Shown piece by piece: positions 1 to 6,816 of a stretch of 10,632 nt of DNA; position 1 is the first letter of the stretch; each line of letters opens with the position of its first letter. Below the pieces are notes generated by a model. That model searched no databases. It was not told the DNA's origin and was given only the letters and a program-made list of their open reading frames with translations. The stretch is from Pontiellaceae bacterium. GTDB taxonomy: Bacteria > Verrucomicrobiota > Kiritimatiellia > Kiritimatiellales > Pontiellaceae. Made by a program: the position numbers and the translations under genes. The DNA lies in NCBI GenBank assembly GCA_016937035.1, contig JAFGWS010000180.1, positions 1 to 10,632 of the forward strand, written 5' to 3'.

Positions 1-156
1 CAGCACAAACCGCTGAGTCGGTCCGTCAAAAGGAGCGGACTCACGATCCAAAGAACCCAGAAGCCCCTCTTTCGAGTCGCATCCAAACATGAAAAGTCCG
101 ACGAGCAGCCCCCAAAGGACCACTGCGAACGGCTTAAACTGTTTTTTTTCGCTCAT
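1..156 (-). CDS. Unrecognised membrane-anchored or lipoprotein-like protein, N-terminal part only
   Basis: Only the first 52 codons are inside the window; the gene continues past its left edge. The ATG at 156-154 overlaps the TGA of tgt as ATGA, which indicates translational coupling and fixes the start. The N-terminus is MSEKKQFKPF, followed by a hydrophobic stretch (about residues 9-25, AVVLWGLLVGLFMFG) and then Cys26. That is the layout of a signal peptide ending in a lipobox, but the residues before the cysteine (M-F-G-C) are only a loose match to the L-[AS]-[GA]-C consensus. A plain membrane anchor is therefore also possible. The mature part visible in the window is polar. The family is not recognisable from 52 residues, and it does not resemble YajC, which often follows tgt in other bacteria. 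Confidence 0.65.
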   Translation of the reverse strand, partial: MSEKKQFKPFAVVLWGLLVGLFMFGCDSKEGLLGSLDRESAPFDGPTQRFVL

Positions 157-1310
157 TTCAGCCCGGCGCTGCGCACCGTATGCTCCTCACAAATCACACG
201 ATAGCCGGCATGAAACTCCTTGCGGAACGCATCAAAGCTCCCTGCCTCTATCGACTTCCTCATATCGCTCATAAAATCCAGGTAGCAATGCAGATTATGC
301 ATCGTCACCAAACGCAGCCCCAGAATCTCGCCCACATTCAGCAGGTGCCGCACATAGGCCCGCGTAAAATGTTTGCACGCATAGCAAGTGCATCCCTCTT
401 CCAGTGGACGCGTGTCTTCCTTATAGACCGCCGCCTTCACAGGGTAGCGTCCGCGCCGCGTCGAAACCGTTCCGTTACGCGCCTGCCGCGTCGGAATCAC
501 GCAGTCGAACATATCGACCCCGCGCGCCACCGACTCCACCATCTGGGCCATTTCACCCACGCCCATCAGGTAGCGCGGCTTCTCCTGCGGCAGATGATCA
601 ACCGTATCGTCCACCCCCCGCAAAATCAGCTCGTCGGGTTCCCCAACACTCACGCCGCCGATCGCATAGCCGTCAAAATCCATCTCGACCAACGCCTTGG
701 CGCACTCCTCGCGCAAATCGGAAAAAACGCTGCCCTGCGCAATGCCGAAGAACAGCTGCCCATCCGCTCGAGGCGCTTCCCTGCAAATAGCCGCCCAATT
801 TAGGGTTCTGCGCACCGCTTTGCAAGCGTAATCCTTGTCGCACGGGTAGGGAGGACACTCGTCAAAAACCATTGCAATATCCGAACCCAGCTTGCGCTGA
901 ATCGCCATCGACTCCTTCGGCCCAATAAAATGTTTCCGCCCATCGGTGTGCGACTGAAACGCCACGCCCTCGTCGGTAATTTTATTCATGCTCCCCAGAC
1001 TGAAAACCTGATATCCGCCGCTGTCCGTTAAAATCGAGCGATCCCAGCCCATAAACTGATGCAGCCCGCCCATGCGCTCGACCAAATCCGGCCCCGGGCG
1101 ATCGTTCAGATGATAGGTATTTCCCAGCAGGATTTCACAATTCATCTCCTCCATCTCGCGCGGCGTCATACACTTCACCGTCGCCTGCGTACCCACCGGC
1201 ATAAAAACCGGCGTTTCCACCGTTCCGTGTGCTGTATGCAGCCGACCGCGCCGCGCCTTACACGAAGGATCCCGCCCTAAAACATCAAACTGACCAACCT
1301 GTGCTTCCAA
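153..1310 (-). CDS. tgt: Queuine/preQ1 tRNA-guanine transglycosylase
   Basis: This enzyme exchanges the wobble guanine 34 of tRNAs with GUN anticodons for the queuosine precursor preQ1, in the cytoplasm. The 385 residues match the usual length of about 370-390. Family landmarks are visible in order: ETPVFMPVGTQ (32-42), LTDSGGYQVFS with the catalytic Asp (about 94-104), the GIAQGS loop (about 189-194), DMFDCVIPTRQARNG with the nucleophilic Asp, and a zinc site of the form CxCxxC followed by a distal His (CTCYACKHF ... TMHN) near the C-terminus. The reading frame opens with TTG at 1310, preceded by GGAG at a 7-base spacing. An ATG 13 bases upstream (1323-1321) is out of frame across a six-T run, so the exact start is uncertain. 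The stop overlaps the next gene's start as ATGA. Confidence 0.96.
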   Translation of the reverse strand: MEAQVGQFDVLGRDPSCKARRGRLHTAHGTVETPVFMPVGTQATVKCMTPREMEEMNCEILLGNTYHLNDRPGPDLVERMGGLHQFMGWDRSILTDSGGYQVFSLGSMNKITDEGVAFQSHTDGRKHFIGPKESMAIQRKLGSDIAMVFDECPPYPCDKDYACKAVRRTLNWAAICREAPRADGQLFFGIAQGSVFSDLREECAKALVEMDFDGYAIGGVSVGEPDELILRGVDDTVDHLPQEKPRYLMGVGEMAQMVESVARGVDMFDCVIPTRQARNGTVSTRRGRYPVKAAVYKEDTRPLEEGCTCYACKHFTRAYVRHLLNVGEILGLRLVTMHNLHCYLDFMSDMRKSIEAGSFDAFRKEFHAGYRVICEEHTVRSAGLK

Positions 1311-1510
1311 AAAATCGCTCCATCCTTACCCAGAACACCAGAGCAAAACTGCCCCTGCTGAAAATAGGGCGGGATCATGCCTAAACCGCACCCCCAAACC
1401 AAGCCGGAAGCACCGACTTTATCACGCGCCCCAATTCCTACCGCATTCCCCTCCGCGCCTCGGATTTTCGAAAATTTCTCCGCTTAGTGCTTAAACACAA
1501 GTTAAATATA

Positions 1511-1553
1511 GAAAAAAAAGTAAAAAATATGGCTGGTCATTTCCTGCACCACC
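1511..1553 (-). terminator. Weak intrinsic terminator candidate upstream of tgt
   Basis: On the minus strand, GGTGGT (1553-1548) can pair with ACCAGCC (1537-1531) around a 10-base loop, allowing one bulged base. It is followed directly by a T-rich tract with runs of six and eight T. That is the order expected for a rho-independent terminator insulating tgt from whatever is upstream. The stem is short and imperfect, so this is only a candidate. Confidence 0.25.
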
Positions 1554-1607
1554 GTGTCCGCCAGTAGGAAGCGGCCTCCAGTGAAGTGTGTCACTGTTGT
1601 ACCCCAA

Positions 1608-1649
1608 CCCCTCTCAGAAGCGGACAAGCAGCTTTCCTACATCCGGCTC
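1608..1649 (-). other. Possible group II intron RNA relic (hairpin only)
   Basis: Read on the minus strand, this segment has the arrangement GAGCCGGATG, then a GAAAG loop, then a return arm with GTCCGCTTC, and then GAGAGGGG. It resembles the conserved GCCGGATG...GAAA...CGTCCGGTTC hairpin often found next to bacterial group II intron reverse transcriptase genes. Pairing is imperfect: there is at least one mismatch in the CGGA/TCCG stem and another further in. No reverse transcriptase frame survives nearby. If correct, this is a decayed fragment. The match is from memory of the motif, so confidence is low. Confidence 0.28.
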
Positions 1650-1989
1650 CCCGGGCAATCCTTCGGCGTGTTTATGCATGCTGAAACGGGCATAGATTCT
1701 TTTGAATACGAGCTCGTCATGGATCGCTCCTATTCCCGTGGCCTGCGCTCGCAATAAAGGGATCGGCTTCCACCCCAAATTACAATTTTCTCGGAGCTTT
1801 GTGTCAGATTCAGGGCAACACCCATCACCTCGCCAGACTCATTACTTTGCTGTTTTCCTTATGGGGTGCACTCATTTCATTTCTGGGTGGCCGACTACGC
1901 CTTCCCAGAAAGACCTGTGCTGTCGCGCTTTCTTCTCAACGGATGTCCATTGCCAAGTTTACTATTGCTTTATTGTTTTGCACTTTCTT

Positions 1990-2295
1990 TTATGATTTGC
2001 AGAGTGCAACTCCAATCTGGACCAATGTGGAAGCCAGCGTCATTCCTGCAAGAATTATTACTACATTAGTTGTTTTTCTATTTCGACTCTCTTGCTCTGC
2101 TAAAAGTCTGGTTAGTAGAATGTGCTGAATTGCCTCTGCTATAATTGTTGCGTGATGTTGAATGAATGAATTACTGATTGCTTGACTAGCTAACCCCCTT
2201 GAGCATCTTAAGAGATATTCATTGCTCTGAAGAGAAAGTTCTCCACTACGAAATTGATCTCGAATAGTATCGAACGGAATTGGATCATCATTCAT
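1990..2295 (-). CDS. Orphan small protein with C-terminal membrane segment
   Basis: I do not recognise this 101-residue protein. The ATG at 2295 is chosen because GGGAGG lies 6 bases upstream (2302-2307). An earlier in-frame ATG at 2352 would give 120 residues but has no comparable site. The N-terminal two thirds are polar and probably helical, beginning MNDDPIPFDTIRDQFRSGEL, with a charged stretch LLAEQESRNRKTT just before a hydrophobic segment (about residues 77-97, NVVIILAGMTLASTLVQIGVA) that ends in a short tail CKS. This suggests a tail-anchored or single-span membrane protein with a cytoplasmic helical domain. It stands alone between the channel gene and tgt, in DNA that looks more AT-rich than its neighbours, so a recent arrival is plausible. 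The good ribosome site and residue pattern argue for a real gene. Confidence 0.5.
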   Translation of the reverse strand: MNDDPIPFDTIRDQFRSGELSLQSNEYLLRCSRGLASQAISNSFIQHHATIIAEAIQHILLTRLLAEQESRNRKTTNVVIILAGMTLASTLVQIGVALCKS

Positions 2296-2301
2296 TTCAT
2301 A

Positions 2302-2307
2302 CCTCCC
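2302..2307 (-). promoter_or_regulatory. Strong ribosome binding site choosing the start of the orphan gene
   Basis: GGGAGG on the minus strand ends 6 bases before the ATG at 2295-2293. This is the best Shine-Dalgarno match in the accessory stretch, and it favours the 101-residue form over the 120-residue one. Confidence 0.55.
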
Positions 2308-2342
2308 AACGATTAGGGTTTTATCCCTCCTGCTTCTCACAA

Positions 2343-2382
2343 ATATCCTCATGACCGAAGCAGGTTAAAAGCAGGAGGATAT
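2343..2382. repeat. Inverted repeat with 8-base arms
   Basis: ATATCCTC at 2343-2350 is matched by its exact reverse complement GAGGATAT at 2375-2382, with a 24-base loop. The repeat lies just upstream of the orphan small gene. There is no T-run on either side, so it does not look like a terminator. It could be an operator or a chance pairing. Confidence 0.3.
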
Positions 2383-2706
2383 GAGGGGCCCACATGGTGT
2401 CATCTTGATGTTGGACTGAGCCGTGAACCGAGGTGGAACTCGGCATACCCAACCTATCTATGGGGATAGTATGCTCCCCGCACCGATGCTTCAATTCTTT
2501 TTATCGGCGTATTGTCAAGGAGTTGAGGGTTTTGGCCATCTCTTGCTTGTACCGCGGGCATCCCTGCCTGCCTTGCCGTATCGCGGGCATCCTGCCTGCC
2601 TTGTCCGGTTTCAGAGTCATCCCGAGGGGACATAGCCGGCACATAGTGCAGGCTGTACGGGGCAGCACCTCCGGTTTATATGCGGTTGCTTCCGATTTCC
2701 GGGGGG
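2383..2706. other. Non-coding stretch downstream of the channel gene
   Basis: No gene is supported here. Overlapping plus-strand frames at 2423-2635 and 2433-2726 and a minus-strand frame at 2454-2642 are mostly translations of a tandem repeat (listed separately). On the minus strand, TTGACA occurs at about 2516-2511 and could be a -35 element for the orphan gene. The sequence 17 bases further on (ATTGAA) is a poor -10, so I do not annotate a promoter. No clear terminator follows the channel gene. Confidence 0.4.
2553..2603. repeat. Tandem pair of a GC-rich REP-like repeat
   Basis: Two near-identical units, one of 23 bases (2553-2575) and one of 22 (2582-2603), begin CGCGGGCATCC and end TGCCTGCCTTG. 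They differ by one C and are separated by six bases. Each unit contains a GGCA...TGCC pair that can fold into a small hairpin. The translated minus strand gives the low-complexity pattern QDARDTARQAGMPA, typical of read-through intergenic repeats. This family differs in sequence from the hairpins inside xseA. Confidence 0.7.
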
Positions 2707-3528
2707 TTATGCCGAAGGCGACGTGAGTTGAGTTCCGCAGCGTTTACAGAAGAGGGCGTCGGTATCGTGCTCGGTCTGACCGCAAGCGGTACAGGGACGG
2801 GCTTTGTTGCGGCGGGCACTTTCCATCCCGAGCTCGGCGGTGATGATGCCGGTTGGAACAGCAATGATGCTGTACGCAACAATCATAAGAAAGCAGGCAA
2901 GGAGCTGACCGAGCGGCGTCTGCGGCGAGATATCGCCATAGCCCACCGTGGTGATCGTTACAATGGCCCAATAGACCGATCGCGGAATGCTGCTGAATCC
3001 GTTCGTCTCGCCCTCGATCACATACATCAGCGAGCCGACGATCACGACAATGGACATGACTGCGACCAGAAAGATGCCGATTTTCCGGCGGCTGTTTATC
3101 AGCGATTTCAGGAGCAGATCCTGCTCGCCGACATACTGCGACATTTTAAGCACTCGGAAAATACGGAGCATTCGCAGCACCTTGACCACATCCAGAAAGC
3201 GCGAGCCGGGAAACAGTCTACTTAGATAAACCGGAAGAATGGAGAGCAGATCCACCACCCCGAAAAAACTGCGGGCATAGCGGAATGTGTTTTTTGCGCA
3301 CCATAACCGAAGCAGATATTCCACGGTAAAGAGTGCGGTAAACGCCAAGTTTAATCCAAAAAGAAGATCTCCATGAACAGACCGAATCGAGGAGACGCTG
3401 TGGAGCATAGTGATCAACACGCTCGCCATAATCGCGAGAAAGAGCAGAACGTCGAACAGTTTTCCGCCCGGCGTATCCGCCTCAAAGATGATGACGTATA
3501 ACCGCTTTTTCCATTCCTGTTTATTCAT
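2707..3528 (-). CDS. Voltage-gated potassium channel with C-terminal zinc ribbon
   Basis: This 273-residue protein has the layout of a six-helix voltage-gated potassium channel subunit, which would assemble as a tetramer in the inner membrane. Hydrophobic segments occur at about 26-44 (S1), 57-75 (S2) and 88-105 (S3). S4 carries a positive charge every third residue (R119, R122, R125, K128, in VLRMLRIFRVLKM). S5 (about 150-172), a pore loop and S6 (about 205-232) follow. The selectivity filter is TVGYGD at 194-199, indicating potassium. The unusual part is the tail: CTAC at 246-249 and CKRC at 261-264 form a four-cysteine zinc ribbon in place of the more usual RCK or cyclic-nucleotide domain. 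The ATG overlaps the end of the mevalonate kinase gene by 8 bases, implying co-translation. The channel assignment is firm; the metal binding is inferred from cysteine spacing. Confidence 0.93.
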   Translation of the reverse strand: MNKQEWKKRLYVIIFEADTPGGKLFDVLLFLAIMASVLITMLHSVSSIRSVHGDLLFGLNLAFTALFTVEYLLRLWCAKNTFRYARSFFGVVDLLSILPVYLSRLFPGSRFLDVVKVLRMLRIFRVLKMSQYVGEQDLLLKSLINSRRKIGIFLVAVMSIVVIVGSLMYVIEGETNGFSSIPRSVYWAIVTITTVGYGDISPQTPLGQLLACFLMIVAYSIIAVPTGIITAELGMESARRNKARPCTACGQTEHDTDALFCKRCGTQLTSPSA

Positions 3529-4450
3529 GAAGCTTCACTCCCTCCGGAGAAATATTCAGATGGTATACCGAATAGGCCAGCTCCGGCAACGCTGCACGTC
3601 CGATTCCAACGGCACAGTCACCCATTCCCGAGCCTGAAATTTTTGCGCCGTACACGCCGTCAGCCTGCTGAAGCGCCGCGACAATTTCCGCCAGCTCCGG
3701 CGTATTTACGCCCATGGCATCCATCAGCTCCTGATTCCGATTCAAAACAGCGCCGAAGCCGTCGAAATCGTGCTCACGCAGACAGTCAACAGCACGCAGC
3801 GCACTCCGTCCGATCTCCTCATAGATCTGCTCATACTTCTTCGGATCGGCCGAACGCAGCGCCTCTACCCGCCGTATCACCTCCGGCGTCGGTGTTTTGT
3901 ATCCGCAATAAACCGCCGTCAGCGGAAGCGACAGCGCCACGGGATCGAAAGAAGGTTGGTTTGTGTAGCCCACCACGCCGCCGAAAACCGCCGCCGCCAA
4001 ATCCGCGCCTGAGCCTCGCCCCTGCACCGTATGGACGGTTTCCAGCGCCGCTGAAAAAAGTGCTTTCCGATCAAACGGGCGATTACAGAAGTGCGCAAGC
4101 ACAGCGTGCGTTGCCACGGTCACCGCCGCCGAAGAACCGAAACCGATATCGCTCGAAAACTCGGACTCAATCGCTAGGTTAAAACCGCGCGGAAGCGCCG
4201 CTCTGTTTTGACGGATCGCCTGAAGCACAAAGCGGAACGAGGCATGATCGGCCAACGCATCAAGCGGAGCTTCGTATTGCCCCAGCGCGGAATTAATCGT
4301 CAGCAGCTGATCCGTGCACGGAGTCAATCGAACTGTGATGGAGCGATCAATCGCGCAAACCAGCGCCGGATGGCCGTGGAGCACCGCGTGCTCGCCGAGC
4401 AGCATCAAACTGCCGGGCGCGGTTGCGGTGATGGGCTTAGGCGGTTTCAT
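3521..4450 (-). CDS. mvk: Mevalonate kinase (GHMP kinase family)
   Basis: The predicted reaction is ATP-dependent phosphorylation of mevalonate in the mevalonate route to isoprenoids, in the cytoplasm. The 309 residues match the bacterial/archaeal enzyme's length. The three GHMP motifs are present: TAPGSLMLLGEHAVLHGHPA (10-29; the GEHAVLHG form is characteristic of mevalonate kinases), the ATP-binding IGFGSSAA (102-109) and the C-terminal KISGSGMGDC (270-279). GRGSGADLAAAVFGG (144-158) corresponds to the SG(I/A)D active-site block with the catalytic Asp (D150). The start lies 15 bases after the rsmB stop and the end overlaps the channel gene. No other mevalonate-pathway gene is in the window. 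Phosphomevalonate kinase or a GHMP sugar kinase is the main alternative. Confidence 0.78.
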   Translation of the reverse strand: MKPPKPITATAPGSLMLLGEHAVLHGHPALVCAIDRSITVRLTPCTDQLLTINSALGQYEAPLDALADHASFRFVLQAIRQNRAALPRGFNLAIESEFSSDIGFGSSAAVTVATHAVLAHFCNRPFDRKALFSAALETVHTVQGRGSGADLAAAVFGGVVGYTNQPSFDPVALSLPLTAVYCGYKTPTPEVIRRVEALRSADPKKYEQIYEEIGRSALRAVDCLREHDFDGFGAVLNRNQELMDAMGVNTPELAEIVAALQQADGVYGAKISGSGMGDCAVGIGRAALPELAYSVYHLNISPEGVKLHE

Positions 4451-4465
4451 CGGCGATATACAGCG

Positions 4466-5734
4466 CTACTTTCGCTGAAGCAAAGCGGCGAAAGCGCCGT
4501 CGGTTTCAGATTCAGGCGGAAAACACTTACTGGTTTTCACCAGACGGAACTCGGGATGCGCACTCATCCAGCGGGCGACCAAATCTTCGTTTTCTTCGGT
4601 TTCAAGACTGCACGTGCTGTAGACGATTCGACCGCGCGGCTTCAGCAATTCCGCGCAGGCGGAAAGGATCTCGAACTGCAACTGCGTAATGTTTTTAATC
4701 CGCTCCGGATCAATCCGCCACCGCGCATCGGCCCGACGGCGGAGCACGCCGGTATTCAGACAGGGAACATCGACCAAAACAGCATTGAATTGACGATCGC
4801 CCAGCGCGGCCTTTGGATCGCGTGCATCGCCCTGAACAATTTCGAGGCTATCCAGCTTCATTCGTTTCTGATTTTCCCGCAGCACCGCGATTCGATCTTC
4901 GTGCAGGTCCATGGCAACCAGTTCACCGCGGCCCTTCATTCGCCCGGCCATCATCGCGGTTTTACCGCCCGGAGCAGCGCACGCATCGAGCACGACCTCG
5001 CCGGGGCGCGGAGCCAGCAGATCAACAGAAACGGACGTGGCCGGATCCTGTACGGCAAACCAGCCCTCTTCATAGCCCGGCACCTTCCTCACGGCAACGC
5101 CGCGTGGCAGCACCAGAAAGATTTCCCGGTCCGAAAATGGGTGCAGCAGCGGCTCGATATCCGCCGCACGCAGCCGATCGATAAACTCGGCGGCATCCAC
5201 CGCCGACTGCTCAATCCGCAGCGTCGTGGAAGGCGGGAGATTATTCCACTCCGCCAGCTTCATCGCGTCGGCCTCGCCGTATTGCTTAGACCAACGATCC
5301 AGCAACAGCTTCGGGTGCGACAAACGAACGTGGGGCGGTTGTTTTTCCAGATCGCTCAACACTTCCTCGCGCCCGCGCTGAGCCCGCCGCAATACGGCAT
5401 TCACCATCTTTGCTGCGCCGGGGCCGCCGGGGTGAATCTTGGCGGCTTCAACGGTTTCATTCAGCGCGGCATAGGGCTCTACTTCCATAAACAGCAGTTG
5501 ATAGAGGCCCACATATAAAACCGCCAGCACATATTCAACCGGAGCGTTTCTGATCCACTTTTGTCCGAGCCATTCAAACACCGCGCGGTTGCGTACAACG
5601 CCGTTCACCACCTCCAAAACGAAAGCATGGTTTTCCTGCACCTTGGCTAATTGTCGATCCGGAAAACTTCCGTCCGTCAGCCATTGAGCAATAATTTCGG
5701 CAGCCACCTGCCGACTGTTCTTCTTTTTTGCCAT
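4466..5734 (-). CDS. rsmB: 16S rRNA m5C967 methyltransferase RsmB
   Basis: RsmB uses S-adenosylmethionine to methylate C967 of 16S rRNA. The 422 residues match the family length. The N-terminal third (about 5-135, opening SRQVAAEIIAQW and including AKMVNAVLRRA at 108-118) is the NusB-like RNA-binding domain. The Rossmann methyltransferase domain follows, with the SAM-binding DACAAPGGKT at 250-259, the acidic turn VAMDLHEDR (about 273-281), the motif IV cysteine in DVPCLNTG (C325) and the catalytic cysteine in STCS (C375). The block GVLRRRADARW (329-339) agrees with the family's GVLRRHPDIKW. The gene starts 11 bases after the protease gene's stop and sits inside the operon. A related m5C methyltransferase is a remote alternative; the NusB domain argues for RsmB. 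Confidence 0.95.
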   Translation of the reverse strand: MAKKKNSRQVAAEIIAQWLTDGSFPDRQLAKVQENHAFVLEVVNGVVRNRAVFEWLGQKWIRNAPVEYVLAVLYVGLYQLLFMEVEPYAALNETVEAAKIHPGGPGAAKMVNAVLRRAQRGREEVLSDLEKQPPHVRLSHPKLLLDRWSKQYGEADAMKLAEWNNLPPSTTLRIEQSAVDAAEFIDRLRAADIEPLLHPFSDREIFLVLPRGVAVRKVPGYEEGWFAVQDPATSVSVDLLAPRPGEVVLDACAAPGGKTAMMAGRMKGRGELVAMDLHEDRIAVLRENQKRMKLDSLEIVQGDARDPKAALGDRQFNAVLVDVPCLNTGVLRRRADARWRIDPERIKNITQLQFEILSACAELLKPRGRIVYSTCSLETEENEDLVARWMSAHPEFRLVKTSKCFPPESETDGAFAALLQRK

Positions 5735-5745
5735 AGAAACTCGCC

Positions 5746-6816
5746 TTAATAGGGTCGTCCGGGAAACTGTTCCAGCGTAAGGTTGACGGAGAACGGGGCA
5801 CCGCCCGCCCGTTGGAGCACCAACCGGACCTCGTTGCCGACCACATGATTAAAGATTTCGCGAAGCGCATCATCCGCTTTATGGACGGATTTATCATTTA
5901 CCGAAAGCACCTCATCGCCCGTCCGCAGCCCAACTCGGGCCGCCGGGGTATCGACATAGACATTTTCAATTTCGACCCGCCCCTCGTTCTCGCGGAAAAA
6001 CGCCCCGATCCACGGCCATTCATGCTGCCCATTCTTCATCAGCGAGTTTGCCACCGCCATCGCCAGATTCGAGGGCACCGCAAAAGCAATCCCGGTTCCT
6101 TCGCCGAGAATTGCGGCATTGATGCCGACCAGCCGACCGTCTACATCCACCAGCGGGCCGCCGCTGTTGCCTTTATTCAGGGCCATATCGGTCTGAAGAA
6201 AATCCTCATAGGGCAAAATCTGCATGTGCCGCCCTTTTTGACTGACGTGGCCCATTGAAACTGAACTCTGGAGACTGTAAGGCGAACCGATTGCCATCAC
6301 CATATGCCCCACACGCAAACTGTCAGAATCGCCGGGCTCGATGGCGGGATAGGTCCGATCGCCGCCGTCGATTCTCAACACGGCGAGGTCGGTCGCCTGG
6401 TCATGGCCCACGTAGCGGGCGGGAAGTTTTGTTTCATCGTTAAGCACCACTTCAATCCGTTGCGCCATGGCACCCTCAATCACATGCCAACTGGTCAGTA
6501 CATAGCCGCGTTCATCAATGATTACACCGGAACCCTCGCCCATCAGGTTTTCCCGTTCGCCATACCACGGATTTCCCAACAGGTCCCGATGGATGGTAAA
6601 CCTGACTTTTTCGGTGCGAATGACGACCACAGAGGATTTTACCTTATCCGCCACGTTCGCCATAATGTCGTTTAATCGGTGGGCATAGTTTACGGCATCC
6701 TGCGGAGGCATCTCCGGCGGAGCGGTATTTGATGAGCGCTGGAGCGCCGAAATCAGCGCACTGCCGAACATCAACGCGCAGAATCCGATCAAAATCCATT
6801 TCCTGCGTCCGGTCAT
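5746..6816 (-). CDS. HtrA/DegS-like membrane-anchored serine protease with one PDZ domain
   Basis: This is a periplasmic protein quality-control protease of the trypsin-like S1C family. Residues 7-25 (WILIGFCALMFGSALISAL) form an uncleaved-looking anchor or signal segment after the basic N-terminus MTGRRK. The protease domain spans about 45-260 with the full catalytic triad: H111 in TSWHVIEG, D143 in ATDLAVLRID and S218 in KGNSGGPL. One PDZ domain follows (about 265-350, with the hydrophobic pocket near PWIGAFF and the TPAARVGLRTGDEVLSVN segment). One PDZ plus an N-terminal anchor is the DegS layout rather than the two-PDZ DegP layout. A 22-residue region rich in Pro, Ser and Asn links the anchor to the protease. 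The start codon overlaps the xseB stop as ATGA, implying coupling. The sigma-E-type signalling role of DegS is not implied by anything else here. Confidence 0.94.
   Translation of the reverse strand: MTGRRKWILIGFCALMFGSALISALQRSSNTAPPEMPPQDAVNYAHRLNDIMANVADKVKSSVVVIRTEKVRFTIHRDLLGNPWYGERENLMGEGSGVIIDERGYVLTSWHVIEGAMAQRIEVVLNDETKLPARYVGHDQATDLAVLRIDGGDRTYPAIEPGDSDSLRVGHMVMAIGSPYSLQSSVSMGHVSQKGRHMQILPYEDFLQTDMALNKGNSGGPLVDVDGRLVGINAAILGEGTGIAFAVPSNLAMAVANSLMKNGQHEWPWIGAFFRENEGRVEIENVYVDTPAARVGLRTGDEVLSVNDKSVHKADDALREIFNHVVGNEVRLVLQRAGGAPFSVNLTLEQFPGRPY

Larger units (their letters stand above)
1311..1989. other. Gene-poor stretch upstream of tgt
   Basis: I find no convincing protein gene in these roughly 680 bases on either strand. 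The plus-strand frames at 1554-1757, 1702-1995 and 1799-2128 overlap each other, lack ribosome sites and match nothing I recognise. The stretch nearest tgt (1324-1500) presumably holds its leader and promoter, but I cannot point to a clear -35/-10 pair. A perfect 12-base palindrome, ATTTTCGAAAAT, lies at 1464-1475. The A-rich tract at 1501-1530 reads as T-rich on the minus strand. A possible group II intron relic and a weak terminator candidate inside this stretch are listed separately. Confidence 0.5.

Noticed and set aside
180..803. Open plus-strand frame of 207 codons opposite tgt
   Set aside because: It is a shadow of tgt, whose conserved residues are unambiguous on the minus strand. It has no ribosome site and no recognisable domain.
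1554..1757. Plus-strand frame of 67 codons in the gap before tgt
   Set aside because: It starts with GTG and has no ribosome site. Its middle is the complement of the possible group II intron hairpin, so the open frame is probably incidental.
2553..2603. CRISPR-like direct repeats
   Set aside because: There are only two units with a six-base gap. No spacers of normal length and no cas genes are present, so this is a small tandem or REP-like repeat.
1311..2706. tRNA or rRNA genes in the accessory stretch
   Set aside because: I found no T-loop GGTTCGAATCC-type block paired with an acceptor stem, and no rRNA-like conserved stretches, on either strand.
4208..5518. Open plus-strand frame of 436 codons opposite rsmB
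   Set aside because: It lies antisense to a gene with clear NusB and methyltransferase motifs. Its composition (Arg, Gln, His and Ile rich) is typical of an antisense shadow in GC-rich DNA, and no family is recognisable.
5812..6675. Two plus-strand frames opposite the HtrA-like gene
   Set aside because: They are antisense shadows; the minus strand carries the complete catalytic triad and PDZ domain.
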